Below are positions 33,766-43,365 of a stretch of DNA of 64,000 nt, in pieces (the first letter of the stretch is position 1; each line of letters begins with the position of its first letter). This stretch comes from Patulibacter sp. SYSU D01012 (GTDB lineage: Bacteria; Actinomycetota; Thermoleophilia; Solirubrobacterales; Solirubrobacteraceae). Below the pieces are notes generated by a model. It did no database searches. It was not told the DNA's origin and saw nothing but the letters and a program-made list of their open reading frames with translations. A program made the translations under genes and the position numbers. Location: the NCBI RefSeq assembly GCF_017916475.1, contig NZ_JAFMTB010000001.1, forward strand, positions 1,054,001-1,118,000, written 5' to 3'.

Positions 33766-36363
33766 TCAGCGGGCGTCGAGCGTCACCGCGATCGGGTCGA
33801 GGACCTGGCCGGCCCGCCAGAACCCGCCGAAGCTCGGGACCGCCTCCTCCACCAGCGTCGGCACGACGCCGGACAGCGACACCGCGCCGCCCGCCGTCGC
33901 GCGCCCGGCGGTCCGCAGGTCGAGCGTCGCGATCCGCGTGCGCGCCAGCGTCCCGGGCTTGCCGAACAGGTCCGAGCGGACGGCGCCCTCGAGCGTGCCG
34001 ACGTCCCCGTCCAGCAGCAGGGTCGGGTCCTGCACGGTGATGAAGAAGAAGTGCCCGGGGTAGTTGAAGCGGATCCAGCCGCGCGCGGCGATCCGTCCCG
34101 TACGGGTCGCGGGGTCGTACGTCGACTCCGTGGCGGCGAAGCGGAACGTGTCCTCGGCCGCGACGTACCGCGCGCCGTCCCCGGCCTCGAGCGGCGGCTG
34201 GCCGTCGCCGCCGCGCACGTAGCGGCGGAACGACGACTGGAACCCCCAGGAGAGCGTGCCGATCTCGCGCACCGGCCCGCCGTCGGACGCGGGCGCGCCC
34301 GGTGCGGCCGCCGCCGTCGGGGCCGTGGTGGTGACGGTCGCCCCCGGGGTGCCGGCGGTCCCGGCCCGCCGGGCGGTGCTGCGGGCGCGCAGCGCGACGG
34401 TGCCGTAGCGCCCCGCGCGCAGGCGGGTGGTGCCCAGCCGGGCGCGCAGCTCGCGCGTCGCGGTCGCGGTCAGGCGCAGCGTGGCGGTGCGGAGCGCCGC
34501 CCGGCCGGACCACGGGTTGACCACGCGACCGCGCACGCCCGTGGCGGTGAAGACCGTCAGGCGCTCCGTCCCGACGCGGGCGGTGACGCGCACGCGCGTG
34601 CCGACCTCGGCGCGCACGTCGCGCAGCACGACCCGCCGGGTGCGTCCGCCGGCCGTGCGGCGCAGGACGACGGCGCCCGCGGCGTCGGCCCGCGCGAGCG
34701 TCCCGATCCGGCCGCCGCGGACGGTCAGCCGGACGCGCCCGCCCCGCGTCGTCGCGGGCCGCGTGGCGGTCACCCGCACGCCGGCGGCGCGCAGGGCCCG
34801 GGCGGCCGGCGCCGCGGCGCGGCGGCGCAGGTCGAGCGTGCCGGCGGTCAGCGTCGCCGCGCGGGCCGCCGTGGGCGGCACCGGCGCCACGACGGTCGTC
34901 ACGGTCTCGAGCGGCCCGGCGGCGACGGGTGCGGGCGCATCCAGACCGGCCGGGGCGGCGGGGTCCGGGGCGCGCGTGTCGCGGCGGAAGACCTGGGTGC
35001 CCCAGGTCCCGGCGGGCGTCAGGCGAGTGGCGGCGGAGACGAACGCGACGTACCGCCCGTCGCCGCTGATCTGCGGGGCGGTGGCCGCCGCGTCGGTGGT
35101 CTCCTCGGCGGCGCCGAGCGTGGCGCGCTCGATCCGCGGGCCGAGCAGGTCGCGCACGAAGACCTGGTCGTGCGTGGCGCCGGCGTCGGCGTCGAGCGGG
35201 CGCAGGTCCGCGGGGGCGACGAACGCGACCTTCGTCCCGTCCGCCGACAGCGCCGCCGCGTAGGCCGACCCCGCGGGACGCCCCGCCTCGTCGACGACCA
35301 CGGCGCGCAGCGTGCCGTCGGCCGGGTCCAGGACGTAGACCTGCTGGTCGTCCGCGTGCGCCTCGGGCACGCCCGCCAGCCGGGCGGTGCCCGGGTCGCT
35401 GCTGCCGACGAGGATCCGGGTGCCGTCGGCGCTCAGCGCCTGCGCGGCGGCCGCCCCGGCGAAGCCGGCGTCGTACGGCCGGCCGTCGGGCCCGACCGAC
35501 ACGCGGCGCGGTCGCGACGCCTCCTCGCGCAGGTCCACCGCGAACACGCCGTTCGGGCGGTCGGAGGGTTCCCGCGTCGTGTCCGCCAGGCCGTCGAGGT
35601 CGCCCGCGCGGCTCGAGAAGACCGCGGTGCGTCCGTCGGCGCTGAGCGCGACGCTCTGCGCCGAGTAGTCCGCCGGGCCGCCGTCCGGGCGGGCGTCCAG
35701 CAGCCGCTGCGCGCCCGCCGCGCCGAGCGGCCGGTCCAGGTCCCGCACGACCGCGTGGGCGTACGCCCCGAGCGCGGCCGCGCCGGGCACGAGCTGGGTG
35801 ACGTAGGCGACCAGCCGGCCGTCGCCGCTGACGGCGAGCGTCGAGGCCGCGCCGCCGACGTCGTCCACGGTCCCGTCCGTGACGAGCTCGTTCGTCCCCG
35901 TCTCGACGTCGTACCGGTAGACGTCGGCCGTGCCGTCCGTGTCCGCGGGCACCAGGCCCTCGTTCGTGCGGAAGACGACGTAGCGGCCGTCCGCGCTGAT
36001 CCGCGGGGCGGTGGCGCGCTGGGTCGCGGGCGCGCACCCTTCGGTGGTGCAGCGCGTGCTGATCCGCCGCGTCGTCCCGCGCTGCAGGTCGCGGACGTAG
36101 AGCAGGTCGACGGTGCCGCTGACGGCCCCGGGCGCCAGGTTCCGCGCCCGCGACAGGAAGGCCACGCGCCGCCCGTCCGCGCTCATCGCGGGCGCCGTGC
36201 TCTGGGCGTCGCCGAACGGCGCGCGCGCCGGGGATGCGTCGTCGCCGCGCGAGACGACGACGCTGCGGTCGTCGGTCCCGGCGGCCGTGGCGGCCGGGGC
36301 GGCGGCGCCGGCGGCGGCGAGCGCGACGAGCAGGACGAAGGGGACGCGGCTGGGTGACGGCAC
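33766..36363 (-). CDS. Secreted beta-propeller protein with C-terminal HtaA-like heme domain
   Basis: An 865-residue exported protein from GTG 36363, with a signal peptide of about 28 residues. Residues about 50-480 hold repeated PD40/TolB-type propeller blades (SADGRRVAFLSRARNL, SADGRYVVFRTNEGLVP, SGDGRLVAYVT, SADGTKVAFV, SGDGRYVAFVS). A Thr/Ala-rich stretch follows to about residue 650. The last 165 residues resemble an HtaA domain: TLSWGFQSSFRRYVRGG, GRIAARGWIRFNYPGHFFFI and DPTLLLDGDVGTLEG. Tyr~715 and His~771 lie where HtaA proteins place heme contacts (inference). No C-terminal anchor is visible. A heme- or iron-linked extracellular role is likely. Confidence 0.75.
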   Translation of the reverse strand: MPSPSRVPFVLLVALAAAGAAAPAATAAGTDDRSVVVSRGDDASPARAPFGDAQSTAPAMSADGRRVAFLSRARNLAPGAVSGTVDLLYVRDLQRGTTRRISTRCTTEGCAPATQRATAPRISADGRYVVFRTNEGLVPADTDGTADVYRYDVETGTNELVTDGTVDDVGGAASTLAVSGDGRLVAYVTQLVPGAAALGAYAHAVVRDLDRPLGAAGAQRLLDARPDGGPADYSAQSVALSADGRTAVFSSRAGDLDGLADTTREPSDRPNGVFAVDLREEASRPRRVSVGPDGRPYDAGFAGAAAAQALSADGTRILVGSSDPGTARLAGVPEAHADDQQVYVLDPADGTLRAVVVDEAGRPAGSAYAAALSADGTKVAFVAPADLRPLDADAGATHDQVFVRDLLGPRIERATLGAAEETTDAAATAPQISGDGRYVAFVSAATRLTPAGTWGTQVFRRDTRAPDPAAPAGLDAPAPVAAGPLETVTTVVAPVPPTAARAATLTAGTLDLRRRAAAPAARALRAAGVRVTATRPATTRGGRVRLTVRGGRIGTLARADAAGAVVLRRTAGGRTRRVVLRDVRAEVGTRVRVTARVGTERLTVFTATGVRGRVVNPWSGRAALRTATLRLTATATRELRARLGTTRLRAGRYGTVALRARSTARRAGTAGTPGATVTTTAPTAAAAPGAPASDGGPVREIGTLSWGFQSSFRRYVRGGDGQPPLEAGDGARYVAAEDTFRFAATESTYDPATRTGRIAARGWIRFNYPGHFFFITVQDPTLLLDGDVGTLEGAVRSDLFGKPGTLARTRIATLDLRTAGRATAGGAVSLSGVVPTLVEEAVPSFGGFWRAGQVLDPIAVTLDAR

Positions 36364-36404
36364 GGCGGACTCCGGTTGGGGTCGACGCAGGCCGACCCAA
36401 GGTC

Positions 36405-36433
36405 TTCGGGCACCCGAACTTAGGGTACCCGAA
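36405..36433. promoter_or_regulatory. Tandem palindromic operators on the HtaA-protein promoter
   Basis: TTCGGG-CA-CCCGAA (36405-36418) is a perfect palindrome. TTAGGG-TA-CCCGAA (36420-36433) matches it with one change. Their centres are 15 bp apart. The minus-strand -10 box TACCCT (36422-36427) lies inside the second. The form is loosely like DtxR/IdeR boxes (TTAGGnnAnnC). A DtxR-family gene is at 47747. A larger stem also forms between GTCTTCGGG and CCCGAAGAC. Confidence 0.65.
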
Positions 36434-36480
36434 GACGACGTGCGGCGTGGACGCCGTCCCGCCCCCGCCGGCCGTCGGGG

Positions 36481-37971
36481 TCAGCGCGCGCGCCAGAGCC
36501 CGCGCGTGAACAGCGCGAGCACGGTGAACAGCTCCAGGCGGCCGAGCAGCATGAGGAAGCTCAGGCCGAGCAGGCCGCCGTCGGGCACCGCGGCGTAGGA
36601 CTCGGCCCCGCCGAGCGCGCCGAGCGCCGGACCGACGTTGAACATGCACGCCGCCGTGCCGGAGAACGCCGAGAGCAGGTCGAAGCCGCACGCGGCCAGC
36701 AGCGCCGTGCCCGCCGTCAGCGCCACGAACGCGACGGCCATGAAGCCGAAGGCGGCGCGGACGGCGTCGTCCGAGACGGGCTGGCGCCCGATCCGCACGA
36801 CCACGATGCGCTGCGGCGTGATCTGGCGCTGCACCTCGGCCCGCACGCCGCCGAAGATCGTCATCCAGCGCCGCACCTTGAAGCCGCCGGTGGTCGACCC
36901 GACCATCGCGCCGGACGCCGTCGCGATCAGGACGAGCAGCCGCGCCTCGTCGCCCCACAGGTCGGGGTCCGCGGTGGTGAAGCCCGTGCCCGTCGTGATC
37001 GAGGCGGCGGTGAAGATGCCGTCGAGGACCGTGCCGGGCGCCTCGCTGCCGTTCGCGCCGACCACGAGCAGCACGCCGACCGCCAGCACGAAGAGCACGT
37101 AGGCGCGCAGCTCGGGCCCGTGGACGCCCAGCCCGCGGCGCGTCACCAGGCGCCACCAGATGACGTAGGAGACGCCCGACGCCAGCATCAGCGCGGTCAG
37201 CACGACCTCGACGCCGGGGGAGTCGAACGCGCCCGCGGACGCGGTGCGCGTGGAGAAGCCGCCGGTCGAGGCGACGGACATCGCGTGGTTGACGGCCTCC
37301 CACGGGCTCAGCCCGACGGCCAGCAGCGCCAGGAGGGCGATCAGCGTCACCGTCAGGTAGATCAGGGCGGTGATCCGCACGGTGTCGCGCATCTGCGGCG
37401 CCACCGTCTCCTCCGTCGCGCGGCTGGCCTCGCCGAGCAGCACCCGGCGGGCCGCGCCGCCCGCCGCCGGCGCGATCGCGACGAGCAGGACGACCAGTCC
37501 GACGCCGCCGATCCAGTGGGTCAGCGAGCGCCAGAGCAGGACGGCGTGGGGCTGGCCGTCGACGTCGAGCAGCGCGGTCGCGCCGGTCGTCGTGATGCCG
37601 CTGGTGCCCTCGAAGATCGCCTCGGCCAGGCGCGGCGTCGCGCCGCTCAGGAGCAGCGGCAGCCCCGCGAAGAGGCTCGTCAGCGTCCACGTCAGCCCGG
37701 CGGCCATCAGCCCGTCGCGGCCGGTGGGGGAGGGCATCGCGCGGCCCACCCAGGTGCGGGAGAGGAGCGCCGCGAGCACGCCGGCCACGGCGGCGGTGAT
37801 CGCGAAGGCCCCGGCGGCCCGTCCCTCGATCAGGCCGGTGACCGTGCAGACGAGCGCCGCGAGCGCGAGCGCCAGGCTGGCCGCCGTCAGCGCGCGGCGC
37901 GTCAGCGGACCGACGCGGGCGCCCAGGCGCGGCCCTCGGAACGCCGGCAGGGTGCGGGCGATGGCGCTCAC
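36481..37971 (-). CDS. trkH: Potassium uptake protein TrkH
   Basis: A 496-residue membrane protein from GTG 37971, overlapping the trkA stop. The four P-loop regions carry filter-like motifs: FEGTSGITTTGAT, MSVASTGGFSTR, TAASITTGTGFTT and GTAACMFNVGPALG. KVRRWMTIFGGVRAEVQRQ is a conserved cytoplasmic segment. It forms the K+-translocating channel of the Trk system, gated by TrkA. The gene pair is oriented away from the CPA1 antiporter, so potassium and sodium/proton balance genes are grouped here. Confidence 0.93.
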   Translation of the reverse strand: MSAIARTLPAFRGPRLGARVGPLTRRALTAASLALALAALVCTVTGLIEGRAAGAFAITAAVAGVLAALLSRTWVGRAMPSPTGRDGLMAAGLTWTLTSLFAGLPLLLSGATPRLAEAIFEGTSGITTTGATALLDVDGQPHAVLLWRSLTHWIGGVGLVVLLVAIAPAAGGAARRVLLGEASRATEETVAPQMRDTVRITALIYLTVTLIALLALLAVGLSPWEAVNHAMSVASTGGFSTRTASAGAFDSPGVEVVLTALMLASGVSYVIWWRLVTRRGLGVHGPELRAYVLFVLAVGVLLVVGANGSEAPGTVLDGIFTAASITTGTGFTTADPDLWGDEARLLVLIATASGAMVGSTTGGFKVRRWMTIFGGVRAEVQRQITPQRIVVVRIGRQPVSDDAVRAAFGFMAVAFVALTAGTALLAACGFDLLSAFSGTAACMFNVGPALGALGGAESYAAVPDGGLLGLSFLMLLGRLELFTVLALFTRGLWRAR

Positions 37972-39308
37972 CCTTCGAGCGCCGCGCCGAGCTTCTGCCC
38001 GCCGTGGCCCGTCGCGAGCACGAGGGCGATGTCCCCCGGCTCGTAGCGGTCCACCTGGCCGGGGTACAGGACGTCGTCGCGGCGGACGAGCGCCGTCAGC
38101 GCGGTGTCGTGCGGCAGCGACGCCGCGACCGGCCGGCCGCAGAGCTTCGTGCCGGGCGCGATGCGGTACTCGAGGGCCTCGAGCCCGTCGGCGATCAGCG
38201 TGCTCTTCTGCGCGCCGCTGCCGCGCGACGTGCGGATGATGCGCTCGGCGGCGGCCAGGCGCGGGGCGACGATGCCGTCGACGCCCAGCGCCTCGGCCAG
38301 CGGCGCGAACTCCTCGCGCGAGAGGACGGCGAGGACCAGCCCGACGTCCAGGCGGTCCGCGTGCGTGCAGGCGAGCAGCGTGGCGCGGTCGTCGGCGGCG
38401 CACGAGACGAACGCGTCGCAGGCGTCGACGCCGGCCTCGCGCATCGCGGCCTCGGACGCCCCCTCCTCCCACAGCACCTGGATGGCCCGGTCGTCGAGGA
38501 CCTCGGCGGCGTCGCGGGCGCGGCGCTCGTCCGGCTCGAGCAGCACGACCTCGCGGCCGTGGGCCGCCAGGCGCTGGGCCAGGCCGACGCCGATCAGCCC
38601 CGCGCCGAAGACGGCGACGCGGTCGACCTTGCGCGCGTTCGGGTCGATCTCGCGGCAGGCCTCCTTCAGCTGCTCGCGCGGCGCGACGATGACCAGGTGG
38701 TCGCCCGGCAGCGGGGTGGTGTCCTTCGTCGCCAGGTGCACGCGGCCGTCGCGCAGCAGCGCGCCGACCTTGGAGTGGGTGGCGTGCGGACGGGTCGAGA
38801 CGGCGCGCCGCGCGGCGGGGGAGGCGTCGGTGACCAGGCACTCGGCCAGCGACAGGCGCTCGTCGGCGAACGACTCGACGCGCACGGCCCCGCGCACCCG
38901 CAGCGCGGACTCCAGGTCGCCCACGGCCGCGAGCTCGGGGGAGACGAGCAGGTCGATGCCCAGCACGCCGCTGGCGGTGTCCTCGCCCTCGGGGTAGTAG
39001 TCGGCGTCGCGCACGCGCGCCATCGTGCGGCCCGCGCCCTGCTCGCGCGCCAGCAGGCACGAGAGGAGGTTGGTCGCGTCGCTCGCGGTGACGGCGACGA
39101 ACAGGTCGAAGTCGCCGGCGCCCTGCGCGGCCAGGTCGCGCGGGCTCGCGGCGTCGGCGCGCTCCAGGCGGACGTCCAGGCCGGCCCGGGTGCGGCGCAC
39201 GAGCAGGTCGCGGTCCTGGTCGAGCACCACGACCTCGTGGCCCTCGCGCGAGAGCCGGCCGGCGAGCGACCAGCCGACCTCTCCGGCCCCGACGATCATC
39301 GTGCGCAT
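37968..39308 (-). CDS. trkA: Trk system potassium uptake protein TrkA
   Basis: A 446-residue cytoplasmic protein from ATG 39308. Two RCK (TrkA-N) domains begin MRTMIVGAGEVGWSLAGRL and VDRVAVFGAGLIGVGLAQRL, each with a GxGxxG nucleotide site, and each is followed by a TrkA-C-like region. It gates TrkH through NAD(H)/ATP binding. The stop overlaps trkH (GTGA). CATCGT lies seven bases before the ATG, a plausible -10 variant. Confidence 0.93.
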   Translation of the reverse strand: MRTMIVGAGEVGWSLAGRLSREGHEVVVLDQDRDLLVRRTRAGLDVRLERADAASPRDLAAQGAGDFDLFVAVTASDATNLLSCLLAREQGAGRTMARVRDADYYPEGEDTASGVLGIDLLVSPELAAVGDLESALRVRGAVRVESFADERLSLAECLVTDASPAARRAVSTRPHATHSKVGALLRDGRVHLATKDTTPLPGDHLVIVAPREQLKEACREIDPNARKVDRVAVFGAGLIGVGLAQRLAAHGREVVLLEPDERRARDAAEVLDDRAIQVLWEEGASEAAMREAGVDACDAFVSCAADDRATLLACTHADRLDVGLVLAVLSREEFAPLAEALGVDGIVAPRLAAAERIIRTSRGSGAQKSTLIADGLEALEYRIAPGTKLCGRPVAASLPHDTALTALVRRDDVLYPGQVDRYEPGDIALVLATGHGGQKLGAALEG

Positions 39309-39387
39309 CCGCCACACGATGCCGGACGCGCCGGGCGGACGGGCCGCCGCCGGATGGCGCGAGCCCGCCGCGGGTATCCGGGCCCCG

Positions 39388-40725
39388 GTGCCGCCGCTCC
39401 CTGCCGCCCTGTCCACGCCGATCGCGCCGCTGGCGTCCGAGCCCGGGTTCCACCCGGGCGAGATCGGCGTGCTGGTCTACCTGCTCGCGGGGATCGGCGT
39501 GCTCGTCGCCACGGTCGCGCTGAGCAACCAGGGCGGCCGCACCTACACGTCCGCCCTCGTCTACCTGGGCGTCGGTCTGCTCGCCGCGGTCGCGATCCCG
39601 CTCGTCGGCGGGACGCCGCTCGATCCGATCGCGGACGCGTCGGTCGTCGAGCACCTGACCGAGGTGGCGGTGATCATCGCGCTCTTCGGCACGGGGCTGG
39701 CGGTCGACCGGCCGTTGCACTGGCGAGCGTGGACGCACGCGGCCCGGCTGCTGCTCGTCGCGATGCCGCTGACGATCGCGGCGATCGCCGTGTTCGGCGC
39801 CACCGCGATGGGCCTCTCGCTCGGCGCGGCGATCGTGCTCGGCGCGGCCGTCTCGCCGACCGACCCGGTGCTGGCCGGCGACCTGGGCATCGGGCCGCCC
39901 GGCGAGCCGGACGACGAGGACGCGAGCTTCGCGCTCACCGCCGAGGCGGGGTTCAACGACGGGCTGGCGTTCCCGTTCATCATGGCCGGCCTGCTCGTCG
40001 CCCACCACGGCGACGACGGCGGCGTCCTGACGTGGGCGGCGGCCGACGTGCTGTGGGGCCTGGGGCTCGGCGTCGTGGTCGGCGGCACCCTCGGGTGGGG
40101 CGCGGCGGCGCTCGTCCGTCGGATCCGCGACCGCGGCTACATGCGCGAGTACTTCGACGCGTGGGTCTCGCTCGGGGTCGTGCTCACGGTCTACGGGGTG
40201 ACCGAGGTCGTCGACGCGTACGGGTTCGTCGCCGCGTTCGTCGCCGGGATCGGCTTCCGCGCCTACGAGCGCGGCCACGAGATGCACGAGGGCGCGCACC
40301 GCGGCGCCTCCGTCTTCGAGCGCTTCGGCGAGCTGGCGGTCGTCCTGCTCGTCGCGTCGTCGCTGACGTTCGACGGCCTGGCCGTGCCCGGCGTGTCGGG
40401 GTGGGTCCTGATCGCCCTCGTCGTGCTCGTCATCCGGCCGGCGGCGGGGCTGATCGGCCTGATCGGCACCCGCATGCCGCTGCGGGAGCGGGCGTTCGTG
40501 GCGTTCTTCGGCGTTCGCGGCGTCGGGTCGCTGTACTACGCGAGCTTCGTGGTGGGGGCCGCGGTGCTGCCCCGCGAGGAGGCCGCGACGGTCCTGTGGA
40601 CGGTCGTCGGCCTGGCCGTGGTCTCGATCGTCGTCCACGGCCTCGCCTCGGAGCCGGCGCGGCGGCGCCTGCAGCGGCGCAGCACCGGCGCGCCGGGGTC
40701 GCTCGGGGCCGCGTCCGCGGACTGA
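39388..40725 (+). CDS. CPA1-type cation/proton antiporter
   Basis: A 445-residue membrane protein. The acidic ion-site motifs are present: AAVSPTDPVLAGDL and TAEAGFNDGLAFPFIM (the ND pair of CPA1 exchangers). About twelve membrane segments are predicted. It exports Na+ or K+ in exchange for protons. The frame is open from 39319, but GTG 39388 is preferred because it leaves a promoter-like GGGTATCC in the gap to the divergent trkA gene. It ends 4 bases before the convergent cobQ stop. Confidence 0.88.
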   Translation: MPPLPAALSTPIAPLASEPGFHPGEIGVLVYLLAGIGVLVATVALSNQGGRTYTSALVYLGVGLLAAVAIPLVGGTPLDPIADASVVEHLTEVAVIIALFGTGLAVDRPLHWRAWTHAARLLLVAMPLTIAAIAVFGATAMGLSLGAAIVLGAAVSPTDPVLAGDLGIGPPGEPDDEDASFALTAEAGFNDGLAFPFIMAGLLVAHHGDDGGVLTWAAADVLWGLGLGVVVGGTLGWGAAALVRRIRDRGYMREYFDAWVSLGVVLTVYGVTEVVDAYGFVAAFVAGIGFRAYERGHEMHEGAHRGASVFERFGELAVVLLVASSLTFDGLAVPGVSGWVLIALVVLVIRPAAGLIGLIGTRMPLRERAFVAFFGVRGVGSLYYASFVVGAAVLPREEAATVLWTVVGLAVVSIVVHGLASEPARRRLQRRSTGAPGSLGAASAD

Positions 40726-40729
40726 CCCG

Positions 40730-42340
40730 TCAGCCGGCGAGCGGCCCGCACGCGAGCGTCGGCAGGCCCGCGGGCACGCCGTCCTCCAGCAGCCGCAGCA
40801 GCGCGGCGGTGTCCAGGTGCTCGGCCACGAGGTCGCCGAGCACGTCCAGGCGGCGCTCGCGGACGTCGGCGAAGCGCTCGGGCCCGGGGCGGTGCGTGCG
40901 GCCCGCCCGGCGCGCCGCCCACGTCAGGACGGCCGTGCGTGCGTCGTCGTGCTCGAGCAGGCCGTGCCACGACGTGCCGGCCACGGCGCCGACGACGCAG
41001 CCCTCGTCGGTCGCGTCGGGCTCGCCGGGGGCGGGCGGCACGGCGTCGCCGCGCAGCAGCGGCGCGCCGCCCGCGCGGCGCACGCGGCCGTGGCGGATCT
41101 CGTAGCCGCCGGCGGGCAGTCCGGCGCCCGCGGCGTCCCCGAGCGCGCCGTCCGCCCCGACGGCGAGTCGGCCCGTCCGGCGGCGGGTGATCTTCTCGGG
41201 CGCCATCCGGGTCTCGACGGGCAGCAGGCCCAGGCCGGGCACGGTGCCGGTGCCGGTCTCGATGCCGTCGTCCTCGATCTCGCGGCCGAGCATCTGGTAG
41301 CCCCCGCAGACGCCGAGGACGGGGCGGCCCGCGGCGGCCCGCTCGGTCAGGACGCGGTCCAGGCCGCGCTCGCGCAGGTCCTGCAGGTCGGCGACCGTGG
41401 CCTTGCTGCCCGGGATCACGACGAGGTCGGCGTCGCGCAGCGCGTCCGGGTCGCGGGTCACGCGCAGGTCGACGTGCGGCTCGACCGCGAGCGCGTCGAG
41501 GTCGGTGAAGTTGCTGATCCGGCGCAGCGCGACGACCGCGACGCGCAGGGCGTCGCCCTCGCGGCGCCGGTCGAGCGTGCGCAGCGCCAGCCCGTCCTCG
41601 GCCTCGAGCTCCAGGCCGTCGGCCCACGGGACGACGCCGAGGACGGGTCGGCCCGTCAGGCGCTCCAGGTCGGCGACGCCGGGCGCGAGCAGCGCGGGGT
41701 CGCCGCGGAACTTGTTGATGATCGTCCCGGCGACGTGCGCTTGGTCCGCGGGGTCCAGCAGGGCGATCGTGCCGTAGTGCGCCGCCAGGACCCCGCCGCG
41801 GTCGATGTCGCCGACCACCACGACGGGCAGGTCGGCGTCGCGTGCCAGGCCCATGTTCACGAAGTCGCCGGCGCGCAGGTTGATCTCGGCCGGGCTGCCG
41901 GCGCCCTCGCAGATCACGGCGTCGAAGCGGCCGCGCAGGTCGGCGAGGCTCTCCAGGACGGCGCCGCGCAGCTCGTCCCGCATCCGCCGGTAGTCGCGCG
42001 CGCCGGCGGTCCCGTGCGGGCGGCCGAGGACGACGACCTGGCTCATCCGGTCGCCCGTCGGCTTGAGCAGCACGGGGTTCATGACCGCTTCGGGCTCGAT
42101 CCCGGCGGCGGCCGCCTGCACCGCCTGCGCGCGTCCGAGCTCGAGCCCGTCGGGCGTCACCGCGGCGTTCAGCGCCATGTTCTGGGCCTTGAACGGCGCG
42201 ACCGAGACGCCCTCGCGGCGCAGCCAGCGGCAGATGCCGGCGGTCAGGAGCGACTTGCCGGCGTCGCTCGTCGTGCCGGCGACGAGCAGGGCGCCGCCGG
42301 GGGCGGCGGGGTCGGCGGGGCGGACGCGCGGCGCGGGCAC
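40730..42340 (-). CDS. cobQ: Cobyric acid synthase CobQ (CbiP)
   Basis: A 536-residue protein from GTG 42340. The N-terminal dethiobiotin-synthetase-like ATPase carries [26 protein letters not shown] and [10 protein letters not shown]. The C-terminal glutamine amidotransferase has the nucleophile in [12 protein letters not shown] and the partner His in [11 protein letters not shown]. It amidates adenosylcobyrinic acid a,c-diamide at four side chains. A CAGGAT box lies six bases upstream. No riboswitch is visible here. Confidence 0.95.
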   Translation of the reverse strand: MPAPRVRPADPAAPGGALLVAGTTSDAGKSLLTAGICRWLRREGVSVAPFKAQNMALNAAVTPDGLELGRAQAVQAAAAGIEPEAVMNPVLLKPTGDRMSQVVVLGRPHGTAGARDYRRMRDELRGAVLESLADLRGRFDAVICEGAGSPAEINLRAGDFVNMGLARDADLPVVVVGDIDRGGVLAAHYGTIALLDPADQAHVAGTIINKFRGDPALLAPGVADLERLTGRPVLGVVPWADGLELEAEDGLALRTLDRRREGDALRVAVVALRRISNFTDLDALAVEPHVDLRVTRDPDALRDADLVVIPGSKATVADLQDLRERGLDRVLTERAAAGRPVLGVCGGYQMLGREIEDDGIETGTGTVPGLGLLPVETRMAPEKITRRRTGRLAVGADGALGDAAGAGLPAGGYEIRHGRVRRAGGAPLLRGDAVPPAPGEPDATDEGCVVGAVAGTSWHGLLEHDDARTAVLTWAARRAGRTHRPGPERFADVRERRLDVLGDLVAEHLDTAALLRLLEDGVPAGLPTLACGPLAG

Positions 42341-42389
42341 GCGGTGATCCTGACGGACGCGGCGGGCGGCGCGCGATCCGGCGCCGGGC

Positions 42390-43208
42390 TCAGGCGCGGA
42401 CGGCCTGCAGGGCGGCGGGGAGCGGCACCGGGGCGCCGTCGTCGTCGGTCAGGCCGGCGAAGGTCAGCGGCAGGCCGGCGGCGAGCAGCGGCCGGGGGCG
42501 GTCCATGAGCTGCAGGTGCAGGTGCGGCTCGGAGGAGCTGCCCGAGCTGCCGCACGCGCCGATCGGGTCGCCCGCCGCCACGCGGTCGCCGGGCCGCACG
42601 GCGACGGATCCCCGCTGCAGGTGGGCGAGGACGGCGAAGACGCCGTCCCCGAGCTGGAGCACGACGTGGTTGCCCATCAGGCGGCCGGGGCCGCCGAGCT
42701 CGCGCAGCGCGGACGAGGCGTAGAAGCGCAGGAGCCCGGGCCACGACGCGAGCGACGGGTGGTCGGGCGCGCCGTCCCGCACGCGCACGACGGTGCCGTC
42801 GGCGGGCGCCAGGACCGGACGGCCGAAGCCGGGGGAGGCGTCCGCGGGACGCCGTCCGGGCCGCCACGTCAGCCGCGGCGCGAAGTCGCCCTCGGGCACG
42901 TGCAGCAGGTCGATCGCGTAGGTCTGCCCGTAGGCGTGCAGGCCGTGGCTGGGGACGCGGTCGGCCGGCGAGTTGAGCGCCACCCAGCGGCCCGCGACCG
43001 GCGGACGCAGGACCGTGACCGGGGCGTGCGGGGTGCCGACCCGCAGGTACAGGGCGTAGCCGACGACCGCGAGCCCGAGCCCGGCGGCGAGGACCGCCCC
43101 GACCCCGGCCACGGCGCCGACCACCACGAGGGCGACGCCGAGCAGGCAGAGGGGGATGCGCAACCGCGCGGCGATCCGTCCCGTCGTCCCCACGCGCACC
43201 GGCGGCAT
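42390..43208 (-). CDS. M23-family peptidase with N-terminal membrane segments
   Basis: A 272-residue protein from ATG 43208. Two hydrophobic segments (about residues 18-56) are followed by a catalytic M23-like domain: [43 protein letters not shown] and [12 protein letters not shown]. The His and Asp ligand positions of LytM-type enzymes are visible, though the first His of the usual HxxxD motif is replaced in YAIDLLH. It probably acts on wall peptides outside the membrane. It lies in the middle of cobalamin genes without an evident role in that pathway. Confidence 0.8.
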   Translation of the reverse strand: MPPVRVGTTGRIAARLRIPLCLLGVALVVVGAVAGVGAVLAAGLGLAVVGYALYLRVGTPHAPVTVLRPPVAGRWVALNSPADRVPSHGLHAYGQTYAIDLLHVPEGDFAPRLTWRPGRRPADASPGFGRPVLAPADGTVVRVRDGAPDHPSLASWPGLLRFYASSALRELGGPGRLMGNHVVLQLGDGVFAVLAHLQRGSVAVRPGDRVAAGDPIGACGSSGSSSEPHLHLQLMDRPRPLLAAGLPLTFAGLTDDDGAPVPLPAALQAVRA

Positions 43209-43215
43209 GGGCGCG

Positions 43216-43221
43216 ACGCTA
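43216..43221 (-). promoter_or_regulatory. -10 box TAGCGT for the M23 peptidase
   Basis: TAGCGT on the minus strand lies seven bases before ATG 43208, which supports that start over the in-frame upstream codon at 43247. Confidence 0.55.
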
Positions 43222-43274
43222 CTACGGCAGGCGGCCGGAGGCGCCAAACACGCGCCGACACGCCAGGATCCCCC

Positions 43275-43330
43275 GGCCCAGGCCCAGGCCCAGGCCCCGC
43301 CCCCGGCCCCAGCTCCGGCCCCGGCCCCGG
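43275..43330. repeat. Short GC-rich hexamer tract (GGCCCA)n / (GGCCCC)n
   Basis: Three perfect GGCCCA units (43275-43292) pass into imperfect GGCCCC units in the 157-base gap between the M23 and cobD genes. The gap holds no other feature that I can see. Confidence 0.6.
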
Positions 43331-43365
43331 TGCCCCGGCGGCACCGGCGGCCGCCGGGCGGCGCG

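Noticed and set aside
36405-36433. Intrinsic terminator of trkH at the HtaA operator
   Set aside because: The trkH gene ends at 36481 on the minus strand, so a stem here could serve it, but there is no T-run, the palindromes are operator-sized, and they carry the -10 box of the next gene.
42341-42389. A second cobalamin riboswitch before cobQ, or one before cobS or bluB-cobT
   Set aside because: The gaps are too short, and none contains the B12 aptamer core blocks seen before cobN.
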